A DNA stretch of 34,382 nucleotides. Origin: an uncultured Collinsella sp. Its GTDB lineage: Bacteria > Actinomycetota > Coriobacteriia > Coriobacteriales > Coriobacteriaceae. Numbering within the stretch: the stretch's first letter is position 1; the number at the start of each line of letters is the position of its first letter. Position numbers and translations under genes: made by a program. Location of the stretch: NCBI GenBank assembly GCA_900542965.1, contig UQPY01000021.1, forward strand, positions 1 through 34,382, given 5' to 3'. Below, piece after piece: positions 13,829 through 22,457 of this stretch. The notes beneath the pieces were generated by a model. That model saw only the letters and a program-made list of their open reading frames with translations. It did no database searches and had not been told where the DNA came from.

Positions 13829-15635
13829 AACCCTCATGGGCAGCATCCGCGACTATATAAAAGTCACCGTTGCCACGCCGTTGCTCGTGCTTGGCGAGGT
13901 GCTCTGCGAGATGCTGATTCCATTTATCACCGCCAACCTGATCGATGCCATCAAAGATGGCACCACCGTAGCCGAGATGCTTCCCACCGCGGGCTTTTTG
14001 GTGCTCATCGCGCTGACGTCGCTTGCTTTTGGCGCCGCTGCCGGCGTCACCTGCAGCCATGCGAGTTGCGGCTTCGCTAAGAACCTGCGTCACGACCTGT
14101 TCTACAAGATCCAGACGTTCAGCTTTGCCAACATCGATGAGTTCTCGAGCTCCTCGCTCGTCACGCGCCTGACCACCGATATCAACAACGTGCAGCAGGC
14201 CTTTATGATGATCATCCGTATCGCCGTGCGCGCGCCGCTGGTATTGATCTTCGCCTTTACCATGGCATTTATCATGGGCGGCAGCGTCGCCATGGTCTAC
14301 CTGGTCATCATTCCGCTGCTGGGCTTTGGGCTGTTCTTTATCATCTTTAAGGTGCGTCCCATCTTCTCGCGCGTGTTCCACAAGTACGACGCCCTTAACG
14401 AGTCCGTCGAGGAAAACGTCACCGGCATGCGCGTGGTCAAGAGCTACGTGCGCGAAGACTTTGAGAAGGAGAAGTTCGCGACCGCCGCACGCGACGTCCA
14501 GATGGACTTCACCCGCGCCGAGAAGCTGCTTGCCTTTAACAACCCCATGATGAACATCTGCGTCAACGGCGCGTTTGTCGTCATCATCTACCTGGGCTCC
14601 AAGCTCATCATCACGAGCCAGGGCACGCTGTTCGACGTGGGCCAGCTCTCCTCGATCTTTACCTATGGCTTCCAAATCCTCATGAGCCTGATGCAGCTAT
14701 CGATGATCTTTGTCATGGTGACCATGGCCGACGAATCGGCGCACCGCATCACCGAGGTGCTGGCCGCCGAGCCCACGATCGCCGATCCCGCCGAGCCCGT
14801 GCTCGAGGTCGCCGATGGCTCCATCGACTTTGACCACGTGAGCTTTAAGTATTCCGCGCATGCGAAGCGCCAGGCGCTCGACGATATCGACCTGCACATT
14901 AAGAGCGGCGAGACCATCGGCATCATCGGCGGCACCGGCTCGGCCAAGTCCACGCTCGTAAACCTCATCGCCCGCCTGTACGACGCCACCGAGGGTACCG
15001 TGCGCGTGGGCGGCGTGGATGTACGCGACTACGACTTGGACGCCCTGCGCCACCAGGTGGCCATGGTGCTGCAGAAAAACGTGCTGTTTAGCGGCACGAT
15101 TGCCGAGAACCTGCGTTGGGGCGACCCGAACGCCACCGACGAAGAGGTCCGCGAGGCCGCGCATCTGGCCTGCGCCGACGAGTTTGTCGACGGCTTCCCC
15201 AAGGGCTATGACACCTGGATCGAACAGGGCGGCTCCAATGTTTCCGGCGGTCAGAAGCAGCGCCTGTGCATTGCGCGTGCCCTGCTGCGTCGCCCCAAGA
15301 TCTTGATCCTGGACGACTCCACGAGCGCCGTCGACACCAAGACCGACGCCAAGATTCGCGCAGGGCTGGCAAGCTATCTGCCCAACACGACCAAGCTCAT
15401 CATCGCCCAGCGCATTAGCTCCGTGCAGGACGCAGACCGCATCATCGTCATGGAGGGCGGCCGCATCGCGCAGATCGGTAACCACGACGAGCTGCTCAAG
15501 ACGAGCGAGATCTACCGCGAGACCTTTACCTCGCAGAACAAGATGTCTGCCGAGGGCGAAGAGGCCGTCGAGGCCGACACCGAGGCATCCGTAACGCAAG
15601 CTCAGACCCAGGAAGGAGGCGAGGCACATGAGTAA
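13821..15635 (+). CDS. Heterodimeric ABC exporter, degenerate-site subunit
   Basis: Half-transporter (604 aa) with a six-helix membrane domain (about 15-305) fused to an ATPase domain (from ~330), type IV exporter fold as in BmrC, LmrC or TM287. Walker A is GGTGSAKST (370-378), with Ala where the last Gly is usual; signature VSGGQKQR (474-481) is intact. Walker B ends ILDDS, with Asp499 in place of the catalytic Glu, and the switch position is Gln530 in IIAQRIS instead of His. These losses mark it as the partner carrying the non-hydrolysing site. An acidic tail (~575-604) follows the ATPase domain. It overlaps both the MarR gene and the second subunit by 8 nt. Confidence 0.94.
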   Translation: MIKTLMGSIRDYIKVTVATPLLVLGEVLCEMLIPFITANLIDAIKDGTTVAEMLPTAGFLVLIALTSLAFGAAAGVTCSHASCGFAKNLRHDLFYKIQTFSFANIDEFSSSSLVTRLTTDINNVQQAFMMIIRIAVRAPLVLIFAFTMAFIMGGSVAMVYLVIIPLLGFGLFFIIFKVRPIFSRVFHKYDALNESVEENVTGMRVVKSYVREDFEKEKFATAARDVQMDFTRAEKLLAFNNPMMNICVNGAFVVIIYLGSKLIITSQGTLFDVGQLSSIFTYGFQILMSLMQLSMIFVMVTMADESAHRITEVLAAEPTIADPAEPVLEVADGSIDFDHVSFKYSAHAKRQALDDIDLHIKSGETIGIIGGTGSAKSTLVNLIARLYDATEGTVRVGGVDVRDYDLDALRHQVAMVLQKNVLFSGTIAENLRWGDPNATDEEVREAAHLACADEFVDGFPKGYDTWIEQGGSNVSGGQKQRLCIARALLRRPKILILDDSTSAVDTKTDAKIRAGLASYLPNTTKLIIAQRISSVQDADRIIVMEGGRIAQIGNHDELLKTSEIYRETFTSQNKMSAEGEEAVEADTEASVTQAQTQEGGEAHE

Positions 15636-17547
15636 GGCAACGACCGCCGAGCGCGCGCTCAACCGCAAGGGCGGCACCATATCGCGCCTCATCAAGACGC
15701 TCTTTGGCTTTTACCCCGTGCTTTTGCCCCTCGTCGTCGCCGGCGTGGTGCTCTGCGCCATCATCAACTCCATCGGCGCGACCTTCCTTCAGAGCGCCCT
15801 GCAGATTATTAGCGAATCGTGGCAGTCGGGCGATTGGGGAGCCGCGCAGCCCAAGATCGCACAGCTCGTGACCACCCTCGCCTGCATCTACGGCATCGGC
15901 ATCCTGTCCTCGCTCTTCTGGAACCGCGCCATGGCCATCGTCACGCAGGGCTCGCTGGAGAAGCTGCGCGAGAAGATGTTCAACCGCATGCAGGACCTGC
16001 CGATCCGCTACTTCGACACGCACCAGCGCGGCGACATCATGAGCCACTACACCAATGACATCGACACGCTGCGCCAGATGATCAGCCAGTCGCTGCCCAA
16101 CCTGCTCATGACGGTCATCGTCATCGTCACGGTGTTCTTTATCATGCTGTACTACAGCGTGTGGATGTGCTTGGTCATTATTGCCGGCGTCGCCTTTATG
16201 ACCTTTATGACCAAGCTGCTCGGCTCCAACTCCGCGCGCTTCTTTATTGCGCAGCAGACCGAGCTCGGCGTTGTCGAGGGCCATATCGAGGAAGTCATGA
16301 ACGGCCAGAAGGTCGTCAAGGCATTCTGCCACGAGTCTGCCGCCGAAGCCGATTTTGACGAGCGCAACGAAAAGCTCTTCGAGGTCTCGCAGAAGGCCAA
16401 CATGTACGCCAACATCCTCATGCCCATCCTTATGAACCTGGGCAACCTGCTCTACGTGCTGGTCGCACTGGCCGGCGGCATTTTCCTAGCGCTGGGCGTG
16501 CCCAACCTGAGCATCTCGGGCATGGCGCTGTCCATCGCCGTCGTGGTGCCGTTCCTCAACATGACCAAGCAGTTCTGTGGACAGATCGGCCAGATCTCGC
16601 AGCAGATCAACGCCGTGGTCATGGGCCTCGCCGGCGCCGACCGTATCTTTGAGCTCATCGACGAGGAGCCCGAAGCCGACGAAGGCTATGTGACGCTTGT
16701 CAACGCTCAGGTGAACCCCGATACCTGGCAGCTCGAGGAGGCCGACCACCACACTGGCATGTGGGCGTGGAAACATCCGCACCGCGCAACCGGCGAGATC
16801 GAGTACGTGCCGCTGCGTGGCGACCTGGTCATGGACAACGTCGACTTTGGCTACACGCCCGACCACGAGGTGCTGCACGGCGTGTCCGTGTTTGCCAAGC
16901 CGGGCCAGAAGGTCGCGTTTGTCGGCGCCACCGGTGCCGGTAAGACGACCATCACCAACCTCATCAACCGCTTCTATGACATCGCCGACGGCAAGATTCG
17001 CTACGACGGCATCAACGTCAACAAGATCCGCAAGGCAGACCTGCGCCGCTCGCTGGGCGTGGTGCTGCAGGACGTAAACCTGTTCACCGGCACCGTGATG
17101 GATAACATCCGCTACGGCAATCTGGATGCCACCGACGAGGAGTGCATCGCGGCAGCAAAGCTCGCGGGCGCGGACGACTTTATCACCCGACTGCCCGACG
17201 GCTACGACACGATGCTCACCGGCAACGGCGCCCAGCTGTCGCAGGGCCAGCGCCAGCTGATCTCGATCGCACGCGCCGCCGTCGCCGATCCGCCGGCAAT
17301 GATCCTGGACGAGGCCACGTCGAGCATTGACACCCGCACCGAGGCCATCGTGCAAGCCGGCATGGACAAGCTCATGGAAGGTCGCACAACGTTTGTCATC
17401 GCGCACCGCCTCTCCACCGTGCGCAACTCCGACGCGATCATCTGCCTGGACCACGGCCGCATTATCGAGCGTGGCAACCACGACGAGCTGATCGCCAAGC
17501 GCGGGTATTACTACCAGCTCTATACCGGAGCGTTTGAGCTGGAGTAG
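15628..17547 (+). CDS. Heterodimeric ABC exporter, catalytic subunit
   Basis: Second half-transporter (639 aa). Membrane helices span about 25-345; the ATPase domain starts near 400. Walker A GATGAGKTT (433-441), Walker B with Glu562 (MILDEATSS) and His593 (IAHRLS) are canonical, but the signature is LSQGQ (537-541) rather than LSGGQ. The weak signature faces the weak Walker site of the partner, so the dimer has one active and one degenerate ATP site, as in TM287/288 and BmrCD. A 50-residue insertion (about 350-400) separates the two domains. The ATG overlaps the previous stop by 8 nt and GGAAGGAGG precedes it. Likely exports drugs, lipids or peptides; substrate unknown. Confidence 0.94.
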   Translation: MSKATTAERALNRKGGTISRLIKTLFGFYPVLLPLVVAGVVLCAIINSIGATFLQSALQIISESWQSGDWGAAQPKIAQLVTTLACIYGIGILSSLFWNRAMAIVTQGSLEKLREKMFNRMQDLPIRYFDTHQRGDIMSHYTNDIDTLRQMISQSLPNLLMTVIVIVTVFFIMLYYSVWMCLVIIAGVAFMTFMTKLLGSNSARFFIAQQTELGVVEGHIEEVMNGQKVVKAFCHESAAEADFDERNEKLFEVSQKANMYANILMPILMNLGNLLYVLVALAGGIFLALGVPNLSISGMALSIAVVVPFLNMTKQFCGQIGQISQQINAVVMGLAGADRIFELIDEEPEADEGYVTLVNAQVNPDTWQLEEADHHTGMWAWKHPHRATGEIEYVPLRGDLVMDNVDFGYTPDHEVLHGVSVFAKPGQKVAFVGATGAGKTTITNLINRFYDIADGKIRYDGINVNKIRKADLRRSLGVVLQDVNLFTGTVMDNIRYGNLDATDEECIAAAKLAGADDFITRLPDGYDTMLTGNGAQLSQGQRQLISIARAAVADPPAMILDEATSSIDTRTEAIVQAGMDKLMEGRTTFVIAHRLSTVRNSDAIICLDHGRIIERGNHDELIAKRGYYYQLYTGAFELE

Positions 17548-17586
17548 TTCGGCCCGCCGAGATGGCCGATTTGCCGCTCATTCGTC

Positions 17587-17611
17587 GGGCATGACCCTAA
17601 GGTCAATGCCC
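17587..17611 (+). repeat. Small hairpin after exporter operon
   Basis: GGGCATGACC (17587-17596) and GGTCAATGCCC (17601-17611) pair with one bulged A and a CTAA loop, followed by TCCTCTTTC. It could be a weak first terminator of the exporter operon. Confidence 0.45.
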
Positions 17612-17671
17612 TCCTCTTTCGGGGCAAATCGACTCATCTCAACGACCCAAACACAATGCGCCGCAACGAAT

Positions 17672-17707
17672 AAAGCCTCCGCAGCCACACGAGCTGCGGA
17701 GGCTTTT
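17672..17707. terminator. Bidirectional rho-independent terminator
   Basis: Perfect 13-bp stem AAAGCCTCCGCAG (17672-17684) / CTGCGGAGGCTTT (17694-17706) with a 9-nt loop and TTTT at 17704-17707; the minus strand gives GGCTTTATT. It separates the plus-strand exporter operon from the convergent GGDEF gene and can serve both. Its stem resembles the terminator at 4418 (GCCTCC core). Confidence 0.87.
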
Positions 17708-17727
17708 CTATACCCTCTGTTACAGGC

Positions 17728-18819
17728 TTACCGCTCCTCGCGTTGCGGCCCAGCTGCCTCGGCTGTCTTTACGCGGTTCTTGTCGATGTACATGTTTTTG
17801 TCGGCTTGGGAAAAGAGCTCGCGCATCGTAGGCGGTTCATCAAAATCACTGGAAAGCGCATAGCCCACCGCATAGCTAATAGGCATGTCGGGGTGAGCCT
17901 CGGAATACTCGTTCACGTTCGCACGAACCCGAGCGAGACAGGACTCCACGGCAGCTCGATCGGCATCCCACAGCACCGCGATAAACTCATCGCCGCCGTC
18001 GCGACCCACGAAGCAGGTCTCGGACGACACACGCCCCAGCTGCCGGGCAAAAGAGCGGATGTATTCGTCGCCCTTCTCGTGACCAAAGCTGTTATTGACC
18101 GCATGCAGATTGTTAAGGTCGAAAACGCACACCGCAACGGGCGCCTCCGCGGAGACAGACTGCTCCTGCCCCAAGATCTCCTCGCACTTGTTCTTGTTGG
18201 GCAGTCCCGTGGCTCCGTCGAGATAGACTTTGCTCTGCAGTTCGCGATTGAGCGCGGCAGTTCGCACCGCGCGAACAAGCTCGACCGCAAAGGCCGCCAC
18301 CAATCCCATGATGTCGATGATCACCAAGCCCTCGAGATAGTTGAGCGCCGACGCCTTCTCCTGAGAGTAGTCCTCTGCGAGTCGCGTAGTATCGTCGCAA
18401 ATGCCAAAGAACTCCTCGCTCATAGAGATGATGTCGGTGTTCTCATAGCCGACTTCGCGCACGCGGATGATCTCGGTGCAAAGCTCATCAAAATAATTAG
18501 CAAGCTCGGTCATTTTTGCCTGATACTCGTCGTCGTCGAGACGGACGAGGTTGAGGTCGTCACTTCCGTAACGCAAACCGTTGATGTATGAATCCACGGC
18601 TTTGAGCAGGTCATCTTGAGGCTGGCCCGCGTCCTCGAGCTTAACGATTCGCTGCGTGGTACCGCGCACCAGACCGGCGTAGTTGACCACGCGCGCCGTG
18701 CCCTGGATATCGGAGACGAGCAGCATAACATTGATGAAAAAGAAGATGAGAACTGCCGTGAGTACCATCATGAGCAGGCGCACCGCCTGGCTGGCCTTCT
18801 TGGCGACAGAAGTATTCAC
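17728..18819 (-). CDS. Membrane diguanylate cyclase (GGDEF) with PilJ/NarX-like sensor
   Basis: Predicted diguanylate cyclase, 363 aa, making c-di-GMP from two GTP. TM helix 1 is about 14-35 and TM helix 2 about 163-182; between them lies a ~125-residue extracellular helical region containing NYAGLVRGTTQRIVKLE, reminiscent of the P-box in NarX/PilJ-type sensors. The cyclase domain starts at DGATGLPN (201-208) and has an intact GGDEF (275-279). No RxxD inhibitory site is visible at the usual position before it. The GTG at 18819 is chosen because GGGGGA lies 8 nt upstream; an ATG at 18876 has no ribosome site. It is divergent from tex; no c-di-GMP phosphodiesterase or receptor is in the window. 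Confidence 0.88.
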   Translation of the reverse strand: MNTSVAKKASQAVRLLMMVLTAVLIFFFINVMLLVSDIQGTARVVNYAGLVRGTTQRIVKLEDAGQPQDDLLKAVDSYINGLRYGSDDLNLVRLDDDEYQAKMTELANYFDELCTEIIRVREVGYENTDIISMSEEFFGICDDTTRLAEDYSQEKASALNYLEGLVIIDIMGLVAAFAVELVRAVRTAALNRELQSKVYLDGATGLPNKNKCEEILGQEQSVSAEAPVAVCVFDLNNLHAVNNSFGHEKGDEYIRSFARQLGRVSSETCFVGRDGGDEFIAVLWDADRAAVESCLARVRANVNEYSEAHPDMPISYAVGYALSSDFDEPPTMRELFSQADKNMYIDKNRVKTAEAAGPQREER

Positions 18820-18943
18820 AAGTTCAATCCCCCAAATGGCAAAAGAATAGGTGGCGCATAGCGTCTTGTAAATCATGCGGGGTCAACTCTATCAGATGAT
18901 TTTTCTAGGACGGGGGCTATTTTGCACCTCGGCTTGATTCGTT

Positions 18944-19105
18944 CGCCACGAAATGGGCCTATCTACTACGTTTAACCGATCACCCTCAAGCATGCCGAAT
19001 TTCGCGAGATAAAAACCGCAGGTAAACGGCTTGCCGACTTTCGGAAAACCCAGGTATGGTCAGCCCCTACGGGTAAAACGTAGTAGATAGGCCGTTTTCG
19101 TGGCG
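18944..19105. repeat. Large inverted repeat in divergent intergenic region
   Basis: Thirty-four-base arms 18944-18977 and 19072-19105 match at 31 of 34 positions; the longest exact block is 18 bp (GGCCTATCTACTACGTTT). The 94-bp interior has further short complements (CCGAA at 18994 with TTCGG at 19040). It occupies most of the 367-bp gap between the starts of the GGDEF gene and tex; outside it I see only the tex ribosome site (AAGGAG) and no clear promoter hexamers. Confidence 0.85.
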
Positions 19106-19186
19106 CGGCTCCAAAACAGTCTTTTGGGACGGATGGTATCCTTGGTAGCCCTGTGCTGCAAACGCACCTTAAACGCAAGGAGTCCC

Positions 19187-21334
19187 ATGGATCTTATCGC
19201 CCAGCTCGCCCGCGAGCTCAACCTTAAGGCCGCCAACATCGAGGCAGCCGTCAAGCTCATCGACGAGGGCAACACCATTCCCTTTATCTCGCGCTACCGC
19301 AAGGAAGCCACGGGCGGCATGGACGACGTCGCCCTGCGCGCCCTCGACGAGCGCCTGTCTTACCTGCGCAATCTTGAACAGCGCAAAGAGGACGTCATTC
19401 TGCTCATCGACGCCCAGGGCAAACTCACGCCAGAGCTTGAGCAGCAAATTCGCGAGGCCACGCAGCTCCAGCGTGTCGAGGACCTCTACAAGCCCTACCG
19501 CAAAAAGCGCATGACTCGCGCGCAGAAGGCCCGCGAGGCAGGCCTGGAGCCGCTTGCCAACATGATTATCATGCAGGCCTCGGCCAAGGGCAGCGCGCTC
19601 GATGCCGCCGCGGCCTACGTCAACGAGGACGCCGGCTTCAACACGCCCGAAAAGGCGCTCGCCGGGGCGGCGGACATCGTGGCCGAGACGGTGGCCGAGG
19701 ACCCCGAGAACGTCGCCGACCTGCGCGCCTTTACGCAGAACACCGCCGATATCGTCGTCGAAGCCACAGACCCCGCCGAGAAGACCCCCTACGAGCCGTA
19801 CTACAGCTATGATGAGCCGCTGCGCCGCATCCCCAACCACCGTGTGCTGGCTATCGACCGCGGTGAGCGCGAGGGCAAGCTCCGCGTGCGCGTGAACGTC
19901 GACGGCGCCGCTGCCACGGCACGCCTCGGCAGCCGTTGGCCCCGTCGCCAGGGCGTCTTCGCGCCCGTCTTTGACGCCGCCATCGCCGACGGCTACAAGC
20001 GCCTGATGGCCCCCTCGCTGGAGCGCGAGGCCCGCGCCAAACTCACCGTTCGCGCCCAGACCGAGGCTATCAACGTCTTTGCCAAGAATCTCGAGGGCCT
20101 GCTCTCTGCACGCCCCGTGCGCGGTGCCCGCGTGCTCGCGCTCGATCCGGGCTACCGCACCGGCTGCAAGGTCGCCGTCATGGACGAGACCGGCAAGCTG
20201 CTCGACCACGGCGTGGTCTACCCCACCAAGCCGCGCCACGACGTCGCCGGCACCAAGCGCGAGCTCGCTCGCCTCGTCAAGAAGGACGGCGTCAACACCA
20301 TCGTCATCGGCAACGGCACCGCCAGCCGCGAGACCGAGGAAGTCGTCTCGGAGTTCATCGCCGAGCAGGCGCCTGGACTGCGATACACCATCGTCAACGA
20401 GGACGGCGCATCGGTATACTCCGCCTCCGAGCTCGCCAGTCAGGAATACCCCGACCTGGACGTCACCGTGCGCGGCGCCATGAGCCTGGGCCGCCGCCTG
20501 CAAGACCCGCTGGCAGAGCTCGTCAAGATTCCGCCCCAGTCCATCGGCGTTGGCCAGTACCAGCACGACCTTGACCAGGCCGAGCTTTCGCGCACCCTGG
20601 GCCACGTGGTGGAGGACGTCGTCAACCGCGTGGGCGTCGACGTCAACACCGCAAGCGCGAGCCTGCTGGGATACGTATCGGGCATCACGCCGAGCGTGGC
20701 CAAGAATATCGTGGCCTACCGCGAGGAAAACGGCGCCTTTACCGATCGCCGCCAGCTCAAGAAGGTCCCCAAGCTGGGACCCAAGGCGTACCTCAACGCC
20801 GCAGGTTTCCTGCGCATCAGCGGCGGCAAGAACCCGCTCGACGCGACAAGCGTCCACCCCGAAAGCTACGAGGTGGCCACGGCCGTCCTGGAGCGCGCCG
20901 GCGTTGCGGCAAGCGAGCTCAGCCGCGGCGGCGTGCCCGATATCGAGCGCCGTCTGGGCAGCATCTCGGCGCTGGCAAGCGACCTGGACTGCGGTACCCT
21001 GACGCTCATCGACATTGTCAACGAGCTCAAGAAGCCCGGTCGCGACCCGCGCGACGACGCGCCCGAGGTGGTCTTTAGCCGCTCAGCACTTTCCATCGAT
21101 GACCTGGAGCCCGGCATGGAACTCAAGGGCACGGTGCGCAACGTCGTCGACTTTGGCGCGTTCGTCGACGTGGGCGTGCACCAGGACGGCCTCGTGCACA
21201 TCTCCAAACTGGCCAACCGCTTTGTCAAGCACCCGAGCGACGTGGTGCGCGTCGGTGACACGGTCAAGGTGTGGATTGAAAAGGTCGATCGCGACCGCAA
21301 GAAGATCTCCCTCACCATGGTGCAGGGCAAGTAA
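19187..21334 (+). CDS. tex: Tex-family RNA-binding protein
   Basis: Cytoplasmic nucleic-acid-binding protein of the Tex/YhgF family, linked to transcription and RNA stability, 715 aa. Domain order: N-terminal helical region starting at the ATG (with the family phrase NTIPFISRYRKEATGG), a YqgF-like RNase-H fold (about 310-430, VLALDPGYRTGCKVAV), helix-hairpin-helix repeats (about 480-550, YVSGITPSVAKNIVAYRE), and a C-terminal S1 domain (about 643-713, GTVRNVVDFGAFVDVGVHQD). The start at 19187 is set by AAGGAG; an open frame continues upstream to 19100 without support. The length is slightly below the usual ~770. It stands alone downstream of the large inverted repeat at 18944, and another lies 9 bp after its stop. 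Confidence 0.96.
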   Translation: MDLIAQLARELNLKAANIEAAVKLIDEGNTIPFISRYRKEATGGMDDVALRALDERLSYLRNLEQRKEDVILLIDAQGKLTPELEQQIREATQLQRVEDLYKPYRKKRMTRAQKAREAGLEPLANMIIMQASAKGSALDAAAAYVNEDAGFNTPEKALAGAADIVAETVAEDPENVADLRAFTQNTADIVVEATDPAEKTPYEPYYSYDEPLRRIPNHRVLAIDRGEREGKLRVRVNVDGAAATARLGSRWPRRQGVFAPVFDAAIADGYKRLMAPSLEREARAKLTVRAQTEAINVFAKNLEGLLSARPVRGARVLALDPGYRTGCKVAVMDETGKLLDHGVVYPTKPRHDVAGTKRELARLVKKDGVNTIVIGNGTASRETEEVVSEFIAEQAPGLRYTIVNEDGASVYSASELASQEYPDLDVTVRGAMSLGRRLQDPLAELVKIPPQSIGVGQYQHDLDQAELSRTLGHVVEDVVNRVGVDVNTASASLLGYVSGITPSVAKNIVAYREENGAFTDRRQLKKVPKLGPKAYLNAAGFLRISGGKNPLDATSVHPESYEVATAVLERAGVAASELSRGGVPDIERRLGSISALASDLDCGTLTLIDIVNELKKPGRDPRDDAPEVVFSRSALSIDDLEPGMELKGTVRNVVDFGAFVDVGVHQDGLVHISKLANRFVKHPSDVVRVGDTVKVWIEKVDRDRKKISLTMVQGK

Positions 21335-21343
21335 ACCGCCAAA

Positions 21344-21559
21344 GCAAAGGTACCCCCTGCAGCGACGTGCAAAATCGCGAGTATTCTGCAATTTCCGCCG
21401 TTCCGAACGCCCCACAGAGACAATAACGTCAAAAACAGCCCCCGTTTTAGCGACATTAGAGCCAGAACGGGGGCCGTTCCATGCTTCGGTTAACTGATAA
21501 AGACCTTTACCTTGCTGAATACTCGCGATTTTGCACGTCGCTACAGGGGGTACCCTTGC
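21344..21559. repeat. 216-bp inverted-repeat element with 48-nt arms
   Basis: Arms 21344-21391 and 21512-21559 are complementary at 45 of 48 positions. The longest exact block is 24 bp and includes GCGACGTGCAAAATCGCGAG. Inside, GCCCCCGTT (21438-21446) pairs with AACGGGGGC (21466-21474). The element fills the space between tex (ends 21334) and the convergent transaldolase gene (stop at 21560), ending 1 bp before the latter. A terminator function, a MITE-like mobile repeat, or both are possible. Confidence 0.92.
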
Positions 21560-22264
21560 TTACGGCAGAATATGAAAGCCGAGCGAGGCGATATCCTTGG
21601 CAAAGCCGCGCACGGTGTCGAGCGAGACCTCGTACGGGTCGCGACCGATGTTCTTGCGCTTGGCCAGGATGCTGTTGGGCACCGTGATGATCTGGCAACC
21701 GCAGGCTTCTGCCTGGTAAATGTTAATGAGCTCGCGCGTGGACGCCCACAGGACCTCACAGTTGGGCTTGGCGGCGGCCTTCTTGACCGACTCCGTCATA
21801 AACGGAATGGGATCGACGCCGGTATCGGCAATACGGCCGGCAAAGAGCGAGATAATGGACGGCGTCTCGGTGTCAACGGCCTCGACCATCTCATCGACCT
21901 GCTTAGGCGTAAAGATGGTAGTGACGTTGACCTTGACGCCGTCAGCGGAAAGCTTGCGGACCAGCTCGGCGGTGGACTCGCCCTTGGTGGTCACGCACGG
22001 AATCTTGACGTAGACGTTCTCGGCCCAGGTAGCGATCTCGCGCGCCTCGACCTCCATGGTCTCGACGTCGTCGGCAAAGACCTCAAACGAGACGGACACA
22101 TCGGTGATATGGGTCAGGACCTCCTTGGCAAACGCGCGGTAATCCGTCACGCCGCCCTTCTTCATAAGGGACGGGTTGGTCGTGAAACCCTGAACGTTGC
22201 CGTTCTCGTACATGTCGAGCATGCCCTCGAGGTTTGCACCGTCAGCGAACACCTTGATTGCCAT
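21560..22264 (-). CDS. Transaldolase family protein (TalC/Fsa-like)
   Basis: TIM-barrel transaldolase, 234 aa, moving a dihydroxyacetone unit between sugar phosphates in the pentose phosphate pathway, or acting as fructose-6-phosphate aldolase. The start MAIKVFADGAN is typical, as are TTNPSLM (28-34), VYVKIPC with Schiff-base Lys87, VNVTTIF and ISLFAGRIAD. The ATG at 22264 has GAAAGGAA 8 nt upstream; an upstream in-frame start at 22288 would overlap it. It is monocistronic, with a promoter overlapped by a palindrome at 22295-22329. Transaldolase versus aldolase activity cannot be separated here. Confidence 0.92.
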   Translation of the reverse strand: MAIKVFADGANLEGMLDMYENGNVQGFTTNPSLMKKGGVTDYRAFAKEVLTHITDVSVSFEVFADDVETMEVEAREIATWAENVYVKIPCVTTKGESTAELVRKLSADGVKVNVTTIFTPKQVDEMVEAVDTETPSIISLFAGRIADTGVDPIPFMTESVKKAAAKPNCEVLWASTRELINIYQAEACGCQIITVPNSILAKRKNIGRDPYEVSLDTVRGFAKDIASLGFHILP

Positions 22265-22294
22265 CTGCCTGATTCCTTTCGTTAGCATACGGCC

Positions 22295-22329
22295 GATAAA
22301 CTGATAAACACTTTACCTACGTTTATCAA
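22295..22329 (-). promoter_or_regulatory. Transaldolase promoter with overlapping palindrome
   Basis: On the minus strand TTGATA (22329-22324, 5 of 6), 17-bp spacer, TATCAG (22306-22301). The same bases hold TGATAAAC (22302-22309) and GTTTATCA (22321-22328), a perfect dyad with 11-bp gap, plus a third half-site GATAAAC at 22295-22301. The dyad covers the promoter, so it is a plausible repressor site. Confidence 0.5.
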
Positions 22330-22457
22330 GGCGTTAACTGCGGTTTTTTATCTTCTCGGCGAACGGTATAAACACCTCAGTGTTTGGATTGATAAATCGA
22401 TTGAGCATGCAAAAGCAAAGAGTCGCAGTTTAAGCAAACGTCAGAACGCGGGATTCA

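Noticed and set aside
18820..18876. N-terminal extension of the GGDEF protein from an ATG at 18876
   Set aside because: No ribosome site precedes that ATG, whereas GGGGGA stands 8 nt before the GTG at 18819.
19169..20857. Long minus-strand open frame opposite tex
   Set aside because: Tex domains are clear on the plus strand; the antisense frame has no recognisable domain.
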